Part shown: positions 35,261 to 44,533 of the stretch, one piece after another | Numbering within the stretch: the stretch's first letter is position 1 | How the letters are laid out: each line of letters begins with the position of its first letter | Assembly: GCA_024811115.1 (NCBI GenBank) | Contig: JAKOGH010000709.1 | Span: forward strand, 1-64,000 | DNA: 64,000 nt | Direction of reading: 5' to 3' | From: Terana coerulea | Lineage: Eukaryota > Basidiomycota > Agaricomycetes > Polyporales > Phanerochaetaceae | Notes under the pieces: generated by a model | What the model was told of the DNA's origin: nothing | What the model saw: the letters and a program-made list of their open reading frames with translations, nothing else | The model's database searches: none | Made by a program: the position numbers and the translations under genes

Positions 35261-36243
35261 TTGACAACCGAGACCAAATTTTGCTCAAACCGGAATATTT
35301 CGCCATTCAGGGCTGTTGAGGCTTCCCATAGGGCGCCTGTTCATGACGACCAAATCCTAAGTGAGGTCAAAGAAGCATTGCTATCAGATGATGTTACAAA
35401 GGGCTATAAGTCATTATTGAAGTCAGGACCTAGAGAGTTTGGTAAAAGCCTCAAGGAATGGAACTATAAGAATGGATTACTACTATTTCGTGGCAAGATA
35501 TACATCCCACAGTCAACAGATGATCATCTACAATGACGAATTGTACAAATCCATCATGATTTACCATCAGCTGGACACCCTGGCAGGTGGAAAACATACG
35601 AATTAGTCTTTAGAAACTATTGGTGGCCGGGCATTTCAATATTTGTGAAAAACTATGTGACAGGCTGCAACATGTGCCAGCCGGATGAAAAATCGCCCAC
35701 AGCAGCCCTATGGACCTTTGATGCCAAACTCCTGTGCCTCATGGGCCATGGGAAATTATATCAATCGACCTTATTACTCAGTTACCAGAGTCAGAAGGAT
35801 ACAACACTATTTGTGTTGTCGTATGTCGACTTATCAAGCGAGCGCACTTCTACGCAATCAACAATGAGTTCTCGGCAAGAGACTTGTTGCAACTACTATA
35901 TGACAAAGTCTATCCCTTGCATAGGCTGCCACTTCAGATCATATCAGATTGAGGAACTCAGTTTGCAGCAGAACTATTCCAGCAATGGTGCAAACTACTT
36001 GGTATTGAGTCGGCTATGTCTACGGCATATCATCCACAGACAGACGGACAAACAGAGCGTGTAAACCAGATTCTGGAACAGTATCTTCGGTGCTATGTGG
36101 ACTATAATCTTGATAATTGGTCTGCATTGTTGAGTACAGCAGAATTTGCGTACAACAACAGAGCATATGAGGGAACCAAGGAGACTCCATTCTTCTTGGA
36201 ATATGGTCAACATCTACAAGCGGGTCCCACATTAGTCAAATAG
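35261..36243 (+). pseudogene. Integrase zinc-binding and catalytic core (element 2)
   Basis: The HHCC module spans about 35540-35680 (HHDLPSAGHPG, YWWPGISIF, CNMCQPD). The core follows with the three acidic residues still visible: Asp in IISIDLITQLP, Asp in LPLQIISD, and Glu in TAYHPQTDGQTERVNQ. A TGA directly after IISD sits where family members have Arg, consistent with a CGA to TGA change. The core ends at a stop near 36241. Confidence 0.87.
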
Positions 36244-36367
36244 GTCAAGAGCATAGACTTTAACGACATCATGAAACAGCGATACGAAGCCCAAGAGCAG
36301 GCGAAAGCTGCTCTAACCTTAGCTGCTGAGCGTATGAAGTAGTACTACAACCAGGGGCGTCCAGAAC

Positions 36368-37219
36368 GTGCTGTTTAAAGTCGGAGACAAAGTACTTATC
36401 AACTTACGGGATTACCAGACTACAGAGCATGCATTAAACCCACAGTATGAGGGACCATTCAAGATAATTGAACAGTTGTCTGCTGTCACCTTCAAGGTTA
36501 AAATGCCACCACGCTACCGTGCTATGCACCTAGTATTCCACGCCAGCAAGCTAGCCACTTACAACGAACCTTCCATACCAGGCCAGAAGCCCTTAGTACC
36601 TAAGCCAGTCATAGTTAAAGGACAGAAAGAATGGGAAGTTGAGAAGATCTTATAACACCGCCAACGCGGTAAGAAAACTCAATATCTGGTTCAATGGAAG
36701 GGTTATGAACGCGATGAAGTCACCTGGGAAAATGAGGACAATGTCAAGAATGCTAAGCAAGCTGTTCAAGACTACCTCAGACAAAACCGACAAGCTGCAC
36801 GAGCAGTTGAGTTCGAAGAGGATGTTACTCTGACGCTATTGCAGCGGGACTCTATACTTCAAGTCGAACTTATTGGTGGTCAAACCCCTACTCGCATCTC
36901 CAAAGGAGCAGCCAGACTTACGCTGCATGCCTATCACAACTACACAGTTAAATCCAACTCGCAGACAATAGTGCCTATCGGCATTAAAATCCAGCTGCCG
37001 AGTGGAACTTGTGGCTGTATTATGTTGTGCAACTGACTTTCTAACGAAAGAGTTGAAGCAGTTACCAAAGTGATCGACTGTGACTACAAAGACGAGATAC
37101 AAGTAACCCTTGTAAACAATAGTGACTTCGACTTTGTAGTTAAAAATGGCGATCAGGTGGCTCAGCTCATTATCGAATGGATTGCAGATGTTGACATTGA
37201 AGTAGTTAGTCTACGGTAA
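36368..37219 (+). pseudogene. Integrase tail, chromodomain and dUTPase-like domain (element 2)
   Basis: One frame runs through this region, broken only by TAA near 36653 and TGA at 37034-37036. The integrase tail (FKVGDKVLINLRDYQT, YEGPFKIIEQLS) is followed at 36683 by a chromodomain (YLVQWKGYERDEVTWENEDN). From about 36840 comes a dUTPase-like domain. I see PTRISKGAARLTLHA at motif 1, IVPIGIKIQLPSGTCG before motif 2, VIDCDYKDEIQVTL at motif 3 and GDQVAQLIIE at motif 4. The frame stops at 37217-37219, just before the purine tract. Motif 2 (normally PRSG) has been lost around the TGA, so this copy is unlikely to be active. dUTPase removes dUTP and limits uracil in DNA. Confidence 0.82.
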
Positions 37220-37262
37220 ATTGGCAAATTCTCGACGGAGCTCGAACCTGAGGAGGGGGTAA

Positions 37263-37800
37263 TGTCATAAATTTCCCTCAGCGCTAGTCTACAGCGCTTA
37301 GAGTATAGCATCAAGTCACAGAACATGTCACCAAGTCGTCACACAGTGTTACAAGATGTTAGATCAGTTTGCCATGTGCTTGTCAGCATGGACATCAGGG
37401 ATATGCCTTATACAGACGTAGGATCCAGGACTCTGGTTTGGAACTGTTCTGGACTATGACCTCAGTATGATGTCAGTATGACATCATGGACTGGTAGCGT
37501 ACTGTAGCTCAATTAGGACATCTAGATAGTGTTGATGTTAGCATGATAGCTAGGTCAGATCTGATAAGGGAGTTAGAGCAGTGGTATGCTTTGGAGCCTT
37601 AGTCAGACATCACCTGACTGTATCAGTCAGCATATGGTATTGGAGGTCTTAGATAGTGTCTGGGGTCCCTCTATACATGTATGTAAGAAGCTGGTCTGTG
37701 GGCTAAACCCCCAGACTCAACAACATTGTTGATTTATATCTACTCTACTAGCTCTACTCAAGTCCCTCTACTTTCCCACTTCTCTCAAGTCATCCCAGCA
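37263..37800 (+). repeat. 3' LTR of the plus-strand chromovirus
   Basis: It begins TGTCATAAATTTCCCTCAGC just after the purine tract and ends at or shortly after TCATCCCAGCA. It mirrors 29585-30101 with substitutions that are mostly transitions. Confidence 0.9.
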
Positions 37801-38349
37801 GGTGAGTATTATAGTTTTGTGATATCAGTACATGCTCTCCACGTCGGACACGTGACTAACTGGCTGTATCATTCTTCTTGCAGCTTGGAGGTCCACCCCA
37901 TTAGTATAATCTGCTAGAAGCTGGCATTCCGGACCTGGGCCCTTGTCTCCACGTCTTACATACCTTTTTTGGCTACACAATTTTTCTTTCAATATCTTCT
38001 CATTATGTGACTCAACCTTCAGTGTTTTGGAACCAGCTCTGACCATGACATAACAGAAATGGCGACTTTGGTGCCTATATTCTTATGGCATCTTTTACAA
38101 CTATACTTAGTGCTAATCATACCTACTAGTACTTACATCTCGGACTGCACTGTACATCAGCCTGTGGGATCTCCGCTCTTATGGATATGGTTCAACACTG
38201 CTGGCAATGTGAACACTATTGTAAGTGAAACTTGTCTCGTGCAAGGTCAAAGAGATTAGTGTGCAATAGAGTTTAGTTATTGGCATGGAAAGGATCTGTG
38301 ATGATATACTTGCACCAAGACATGGTCCAAGAGTGAGGATCTCACAAGT
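37801..38349. other. No recognisable gene after chromovirus 2
   Basis: This is low-coding DNA between the 3' LTR and the DUF6533-like fragment. About 24 bp at its start still match the sequence after the 5' LTR. Confidence 0.4.
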
Positions 38350-38545
38350 TAGAACAGAAGAACGCTCATGAGTGCAACTCGTACAAAACTTACTCACAAT
38401 CTGTGCAGTTGTGATCCTAATAATCATAGTCTCTGCAATCATGTGGAGTGCAATCATCTGGAGGGCAAGCAGGGTGAAAAGAATGGTAAAAAGTGTCCTG
38501 TTGTATGGTGGCCAACACAGTGGAATGGCACATAGTACTAGATGC
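38350..38545 (-). pseudogene. Duplicated fragment of a DUF6533 gene (exon plus intron part)
   Basis: On the minus strand this matches 62690-62850, part of the DUF6533 gene at 62448-63765, at roughly 85% by eye. Both have TLFTILFTLLALQ-like coding followed by IAETxxIxITTAxI, and the match continues into the intron (GTAAGTTTTGTACGAGTTGC here). Because intron sequence is included, the copy was made from DNA and not from mRNA. A 15-bp tandem duplication (ATGATTGCACTCCAC) lies within the exon part. Several CG sites of the other copy are TG or CA here. Confidence 0.75.
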
Positions 38546-38659
38546 ATCAGGTTATAGCCTCCAGAAATCCTCCTGGCTTGCTGCAAAACCAGGTAGCATG
38601 CAACTGACCTTTTCCCTAATAAGAACATTGATGAGATTGATCTAGAAAAGGTTAAGAGC

Positions 38660-39237
38660 ATGATGGAGAACATAAGGACCCCCAGTAAGATGAAACGTAA
38701 GCCTTACTTCTTAGATGCTGAGCTTGCTCGAATACTTACTGAATTAATCAATTATCTAGAAGATATTATAGTCAAGATTCACAACCTGCACAACCAAGGC
38801 GTGCATGCCGAGGGAAGTGTGATTGAAGGAAAGCAGGGAATCACCATTGAGCGCCGCTCAATCAATGGCAGCGAGGTTGACTGTGCCCAGCTTTCAAAAT
38901 TGCTACCTGCAGTCATTGATGCTAACACACCATTGAAACGTGAGTACCAACTGTGTTTCTAGTCTCCTTTAAATTAATTTATTCACAACCACTGCCCACC
39001 AGGATGGCCCAGCACGGGTCCTTCTGGCGTGCTGAAATTACTGGCTCGGGCTCCCTCACTAAGCTTGGCTCTATTGAGTCTCTAGCGGCTGGCACCATTC
39101 CAAGGTTTCTTAAGGTCAACAAAGTCAACACCTTTCCACTGAAGGAGCTAGACAATAGTGATGTACTGATATGCGATGTCTTTGTTGACTCGGACAGCGT
39201 CCTGTCTAGCCGCATGAATGAGCCTCTAGTGTGTTAA
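38660..39237 (+). pseudogene. Unassigned gene remnant with possible intron
   Basis: Two coding-like stretches are 38660-38942 (KPYFLDAELARILTELINY, GITIERRSINGSEVDCAQLS) and 39003-39237 (FWRAEITGSGSLTKLGSIES, LKELDNSDVLICDVFVDSDS). They are separated by an intron-like segment with donor GTGAGT near 38941 and acceptor CCACCAG near 39002. Joining at those sites does not keep the second frame, so the gene is probably broken. I recognise no family. A further basic stretch lies near 39275-39420. Confidence 0.35.
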
Positions 39238-39831
39238 AATGTCACTATTCTGCTACGTTCACTAGAGCTAATCATGCGTGTAAAGGTTCATCCAGCGCAG
39301 AAGACAACGGTGAAGAACACTATCAACTTGACTTCACCAGTGCGCGAGCAAAGTCCTCGCAAGAAGCCCTCTGACCTCTACAAAAGCTACCGGCAGGTCC
39401 GTCAGCCTCTCGAGGTCTTGACCTAATCTGCGCTCTGCTGAATAAACTTCTGAGTGGTCCGCATGAAGGAGTGGCCCAAGGCTGAGACGGCCTTGGATAT
39501 GCTTTATAGGCGCCATGCTGTTGTCAGCACATTTGAGAAGCTCAAGTCTTTAAACTGAACTTGGCGCACTGGAGGATATTCAATTCCTTTAGGTATGTAT
39601 TCCATCATTCATCATGCAAGGCACAACTCACCCTAGCGACTAGACATTGAAGACAAGCATTTCGCAGGCCAGGACTTTATCAAAGCGCAAGTGTACCAAG
39701 CTCTTCGCATGGGGCCGACGCAAGTTCAGCTTGATGCCTCGCTTTTGACTTCAACATAATGGACAACCTTTCCAAGGTGCAGGCTTGGTATGATGACCCT
39801 GATCAGGAGCCGGTTTCCTAGCAGTCCAAAA

Positions 39832-39940
39832 ATTTATGGCAGCCCTTTTGCACATTTAATAGACGCTGTAACAAATTGACACCCAGCTGTAAACAATCAT
39901 AACAAACCGTAAGTAATCGACCGTAACTATCTTCCAACTC
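39832..39940 (+). repeat. Left part of inverted repeat arm 1, split by repeat copy B
   Basis: It matches in reverse complement the outer part of 44195-44385, with shared words such as TTTGCACATTTAATAGACGC-like and CATAACAAACCGTAAGTAA. Copy B of the large TIR repeat interrupts it at 39940/39941, and the match resumes at 42411. Confidence 0.7.
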
Positions 39941-40827
39941 CATCTGGAAAAACCCCTCTTTCTAATCTGTGCTTTATGCTTCTTATTTAACACTAAATTG
40001 TTTATTATGCTCTTTTTCGCTTTTTGTGAAAATGTATTCTTAAAATATAGTTTATTTAGCTAATCTACATCTATTAGCTTGCTAAACAGCCCATTGCCTT
40101 TTCAACATTCTAATCTGCTGATTATTAATGGCTTTTTACTACCTAATTGACTTTTTATCCCTTACCAATGCCTTATTGCATTCTTTCATTAGCTCATTTA
40201 CTATATTTCTTTTTATCTAATTTCTCACTATTGCATATTTTATCAGTAGCTTATTATTAGCTTTTTACTTATTTGCTTGTTATTTGTATCATATTTATGA
40301 CATTATCTAGAGCTTATGACACTTATTTTGCTATTGCTTTTATTTATTACTTAGACTCTTATTATTGTATTGCTTAAAGCTAATTTAGTTCTATGTCCTC
40401 CTTTTCTGCCAATCAGCTAATCTATATACTTATACTATTACACTTTTAGAGTTAATGTAGCTACTATTCTCTATTTCAGCCTAGTTGGCACATAAATGCA
40501 TAATGGATTCCTTATTAGACTGGTTTTCAAAGTGCACAAAGCTTTAAGGATATTGTTAATGACAAGTCTGAAGCTCTTTAATATTACCTTTATAACCTAA
40601 TATATAAGCTCTGTACAATTGCTAAAAAGAGCTGCTTTTGCCTAGAATGTCTATATTCTTATATAATTGCCATTTGCCACAGTTGAACAACAAGTTGCAA
40701 TCAATTTTAAATATCACAATAGCTCTAAAAGAGTGACTGCTTCACAGACGACCAAAGCAATTCACACTGTATGCTTTTGTTAATGGGCCGAGGCTCAAAA
40801 AAGATGATCAGAAATAACCACAATGCA

Positions 40828-40900
40828 CCCGGAAGGACTTGAACCCAGGACCACCTGGGTAAACGCGCCCAGTAGATTAACAACTGCGCCATAGCGGCTT
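40828..40900 (-). other. tRNA-like segment inside repeat copy B
   Basis: On the minus strand it has GCCGCTATGGCGCAGTTGTT (A box) and GGTTCAAGTCC (B box). CTGGG and CCCAG could form an anticodon-like stem, but the loop is 8 nt and the acceptor ends do not pair, so it is not a standard tRNA. Confidence 0.6.
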
Positions 40901-41289
40901 GAGTGTATTATCGTACCGAATGGTCATAACTTACTGGGTATATTGAAGCGCCTTAACCCTTCGCGTTTGGTTGGCGTCATCTTTCATTCCCTCGGTCCCT
41001 CATTCCTAACCGACGCGTTAGCTGCGTCGCGACCACCTACCGCGACACCAGGACCCAAGCGACACCACACAAGAGTGGGGGACGCGTGAATTATCGAGCA
41101 AGACTGTTGAAGGGGAGGGGCTCCCCTGCAAACGAGGTACGTGGCCCTCTCGCCGCATCCACCGCTGCCCAGAGCCGTCCATGGCCGTGCATGCACGGCT
41201 TATGGACGGTGCTTTCATGAATAGGCACCACGCATCCCCCACCAGCAACGAACACCGCGCGCGAACGCCCGCGTAGTCAAGCACGACGC

Positions 41290-41940
41290 AACAAGCTCAA
41301 CGCCGGCGGCCGCGACACAGACGCACAAGAAGCCGGCGCGCACGACACGACGCGTACGACACGAAGGGCGGCGCACAACGCCGACGCCGGCGCGCGGGAC
41401 GTGGTGAAGCACAGCACACGCAGGCCGACGTAGGCGAGCGCGCCGCCGTTACAAAGGGCCGACGTACGACGCGAGGGACCAGCGCAACAAGCTACACAGG
41501 CGCGACGCCGAGAACGCAGCACGCGCATAACACCAACACCGGCGCGCGGGACGTGGCGAAGCACGACGCGCGCAGACCGACGCAGGTGAGCGCGACGCCG
41601 ACGCACAAGAAACCGGCGCGTACAGCACGACGCGCAAGATACGCAGGGCGGGACAGCGGCGCACGCACGTACGGTGCCGACGGATGCGCACCACGCCAAC
41701 GCCGGCGCGCAGGACGTGGCGAAGCACGACGCGCGCAGGCCGACGCAGGCGAGCGTGCCGCCGTTACAAAGGGCCGACGCACGACGCGAGGGACCAGGGT
41801 AGCAAGCTACCCCAGCACGACGCCAACGAGCGCAGCACGCGCACCGCGCCGGCGCTGGCACGCAGGACGTGGCGAAGCACGACGCGTGCAGACCGACGCT
41901 GACAAGTGCGCCCCCGTCAGAAGGGGCTGGTGCACGACAT
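41290..41940. repeat. GC-rich minisatellite-like block in copy B
   Basis: Four to five units start near 41376, 41536, 41697 and 41850, each about 155-160 bp. Each carries GGACGTGGCGAAGCACGACG, followed by alternating subunit types (CCGTTACAAAGGGCCGACG, or CGACGCACAAGAAACCGGCG). CpG is very frequent. The 257-codon minus-strand frame here is a by-product of the repeats. Confidence 0.78.
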
Positions 41941-42410
41941 GAGGGCCAGGGTAGTGGTGTACGTAAGTATGTTACTGACAGATACAACACACAGGTGGGC
42001 ATGGCGCAGTGCAGGTGAGTATGGTGCATGGTGCATGGGCTTACCTGCACAGTACAAGTAGTTTGTTGTGTTAGGTAGCTTAGTCTTGTATGTAGATAAC
42101 TAAATATGCAATACAGAGCATCAGGTTAAATTAAGAAGGGGATTTCTCAGATGATTAGTCAAGCAGTAGTGGTATTATAGCTGCATGTAAGGAACAAAAT
42201 AGGACAGTAAGGAAACAAATAGCTGAGAAATAGGACTAATTGCCCTAATATATAGAATAATTAAGACAATTAGCAAAGGACCTCACTAAACTGCCTTATT
42301 GGCCTAATGCATCTATTTATCTAGTTGTGTTACTTTGAAGCTTATGTGCAATGAATTAGTGCTTATCAGCATGCATTAGGCAGGAATAGTAAGGGGGTTT
42401 TTCAGATGTC

Positions 42411-42485
42411 CGCCCGTAACCTTGATCAGTCGCCGGAACTTTGCTAACTCGCCAGAACTCTGCCTCGCCAAAACTACTTGACTGT
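42411..42485 (+). repeat. Right part of inverted repeat arm 1
   Basis: It continues the match to the 44195-44385 repeat after copy B, with words like TTGATCAGTCGCCGGAACTTT against CTGATCAGTCACCGTAACTTT. Similarity fades near 42485. Confidence 0.6.
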
Positions 42486-42538
42486 AACTCTCTGCTATAA
42501 GTTCTCGCCGTCAACAATGTTCTACCTATCGTGTCACA

Positions 42539-43201
42539 TAGTGTTGCCAAAGTTCAGTTCGGTTCAGTGGTTCAAAACCAGAACCGAACTAAACCATGTG
42601 GTTCAGTTCAGTTCAGTTCTAGTTTGGCCTCTAGGTGACTTGGTTCAGTTCTTGGTTTGGAGCATGGCTGCCACACCCCGAACTAAGTTCAAACTAGTTC
42701 GAACCATGAACCATGTGCATGTTATGTAGTGTATTTGTACTGGGATTCATAAAGAAAAGTACATGAACTTACTTACTGCAGCATGTCTAAATCATTTTTC
42801 ATTATTGTGCTTGTAAACTGAGCACCAAATGTTGCTCTGCTTATGTTTTGGTGTATACATGATGCCATCAATAGCTGCCAAAAATGGCAACTGGTAGCCT
42901 CTATCAGACACTGAGCTTCAAAATGTCATAATATAAGGCTTTTGCACTATACAAACCCTTCTAGATGTCAATATATAACTCTATTATGATCTACCATTGC
43001 AATTATACTGATTTGACAGAGTAAAGCAGATATATACATGGTTCAATGGTTTGAACCAGTTCGGACCCTGAACTGAACTGACCGAACCAGTTCATGCTGG
43101 TTCGGTTCAGTTCAGTTCTGGTTCGGCTACTAAACACTTGGTTCTGGTTCTGGTTCTGACAAAATGGGCCTGAACCGAACTGAACTGAACCGGCAACACT
43201 A
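42539..43201. mobile_element. hAT-like MITE built of GGTTCAGTTC-type repeats
   Basis: The inverted ends are TAGTGTTGCC followed by GTTCAGTTC/GGTTCAG words in both directions. The terminal 100-180 bp on each side are packed with GAACC, GAACTGAAC and GGTTC repeats around a plain AT-rich centre. The first ten bases equal those of the hAT-type element at 9591. The flanking 8 bp (GTGTCACA and GTTTGTGC) do not match, so I cannot show a target duplication. There is no ORF. Confidence 0.65.
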
Positions 43202-43815
43202 GTTTGTGCGTGCAGCCAGCCGCGTTTTCTGGCCCTCAGGGCGTGGGCCCTGTTCGCAAAAGCATGCGAGTGAACAACAACTTGACGCTAGGAGGCAGCT
43301 GAACCAAGCTCTTGAAGCGCGGTTCCATGCATATACCTGTGTGGTGCTGTGAGCCCATGAGCTCAGCTGCAACACCCGCAGTGTTGAGTCAGATAGATGC
43401 TGTAAGTGCTCTGCTCACATCTTCTCTATTGTTCTACCAGGTTCCACCATGACGATCCCTATTGTCTATTATCCTGGTATCTATTTGTGTCTGTTTGTAG
43501 TACAGCCACTCTGTATCGTATATAAGGCAGCTCTCTGCGCCATACATAATAAGACTCTTACAACTCTCAACCCACTTACGTGTATTCAAACCAGCCTACA
43601 GGTGAGTAACTATCCTAGCTTCCTCTAGGCCTCGGTAGGAGTATACGCCGCTATATGCGCTGCACTTCTACATGCAGCCTACATTGCCTACTGGTGAGTG
43701 TTTTTGGCAGGGCAATGACCATATCACCTTAGCAAGCCTTGGGTAGTGTTGAAGTTACACAAAATTAATTAAACCAGCTTGTTTTGCTCATTGACACCTA
43801 CAGCTGAACTATAAG
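43202..43815. other. Low-coding DNA with a promoter-like segment
   Basis: A TATA word (TATATAAGG) near 43518 precedes a stretch with CAGGTGAGTAAC near 43600. The arrangement resembles a worn solo LTR, but no terminal TG...CA pair or duplication could be settled. Confidence 0.3.
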
Positions 43816-43817
43816 TA

Positions 43818-44169
43818 CATCAGCAAAGTTGCATTGGCGCTGAACGGTGCTGACAGGTACTGATGAAGCCATCTCAGCGCGCTTCAGTCCCTTCAGTGCC
43901 GTCAGCGCTCGTCAGTCTCAGTAGTCGTTTTGAGCGCTCTCAGACATTTTTGACCCCTTTGCATCCGACTCTTGCAGCAAAGCTTCGGTGAGTAAACCAT
44001 CATCATTCGCGTCCAGCATAGTTTATGAAACATGAGGAACTAAGAAAATACAAAATCTAGTAAAAGTCCGGCTTCAGCAGGGCTCGAACTTCGGTTCCAA
44101 ACCGTTCGTCAGTGCTCTCAGTGCTCGTCAGCGCTCATCAGTCGTCAGCGCTTGTACGTTTTGCTGATG
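43818..44169. mobile_element. TA-flanked MITE with CATCAGCAAA ends
   Basis: The inverted ends CATCAGCAAAGTTGCATTGG and, from the other side, CATCAGCAAAACGTACAAGC are each flanked by TA (43816-43817 and 44170-44171). The subterminal DNA is rich in CAGTGCTCGTCAGCGCTC-like words in both orientations. The size of 352 bp and TA target fit a Tc1/mariner-derived MITE. Confidence 0.7.
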
Positions 44170-44194
44170 TATGGATAATGCGAGACGCAGCGAG

Positions 44195-44385
44195 AGGGTG
44201 CAGGAATTCCGGCCGAGAGGCATGTAATTACGGCGAGTGAGTAAAGTTACGGTGACTGATCAGAGTTACGGCGGGGTTCGAAGATAGTTACGGTCGGTTA
44301 CTTACGGTTTGTTATGGTTGTTTATGGCTGGGTTTCAAATTAGTTAAGGCGTCTATTAAATGTGCAGAAGGGCCGCCATAGAAAT
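44195..44385 (-). repeat. Inverted repeat arm 2, uninterrupted
   Basis: This is the reverse complement of 39832-39940 plus 42411-42485. It shows the sequence before copy B inserted: CTATCTTCGAACCCCGCCGT on the minus strand. Repeated TTACGG words (AGTTACGGTCGG, TTACTTACGGTT) give it a distinctive look. With arm 1 it may delimit a 4.5-kb composite element, or both may be separate MITE-like copies. Confidence 0.65.
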
Positions 44386-44533
44386 CGCTGTAGTCGCAAG
44401 GATACATAAGTTAAATTTTCGTGGCTAGTAGCGCGTACAAGAGAATGTAGGTGAGTAATAGAGAGAATACAGTGGAGGGGGTGACAGAGTACAACATACT
44501 GAGAGCCCACCACAAAGCTGTGCTACAGTATGG

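Larger units (their letters stand above)
29585..37800 (+). mobile_element. Ty3/gypsy chromovirus with C-terminal dUTPase-like domain, plus strand, decayed
   Basis: This is an 8.2-kb LTR retrotransposon. The order is 5' LTR (29585-30101), long leader with an extra reading frame (30779-31500), gag (31607-32933), protease and RT (33170-34810), RNase H (34792-35257), integrase (35261-36243), integrase tail plus chromodomain plus dUTPase-like domain (36368-37219), purine tract (GAGGAGGGGG near 37250) and 3' LTR (37263-37800). Both LTRs start TGTCATAAATTTCCC. LTR-like homology runs on about 24 bp past the CA at 30101 and 37800, so the 3' boundary is uncertain. I found no target duplication. Several stops are TGA at places where family alignment expects Arg, which fits CGA to TGA change. 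Confidence 0.92.
39941..42408. mobile_element. Large TIR repeat, copy B (2.47 kb, non-autonomous)
   Basis: It has the same ends as copy A (CATCTGGAAAAACCCC and, inward from the right, CATCTGAAAAACCCCC) and is flanked by the dinucleotide TC on both sides. It keeps the same internal order: AT-rich segment, tRNA-like segment (40828-40900), minisatellite-like block (about 41290-41940) and AT-rich tail. It sits inside another repeat. The uninterrupted version of that repeat is at 44195-44385 in inverse orientation and acts as an empty-site reference that supports the element ends. It is more GC-rich than copy A and looks younger. Confidence 0.82.

Noticed and set aside
40828..40900. Possible working tRNA gene
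   Set aside because: A and B boxes are present, but the acceptor ends do not pair and the anticodon loop is abnormal. The copy at 27533-27604 fails as well.
41277..42050. A 257-codon minus-strand frame
   Set aside because: Same reason: it lies in the GC-rich tandem block of copy B, with low-complexity composition and overlapping frames on both strands.
43380..43700. Solo LTR
   Set aside because: TATA and a downstream CAGGTGAGT suggest an LTR, but I could not find matched TG...CA ends, a duplication or a second copy in the window.
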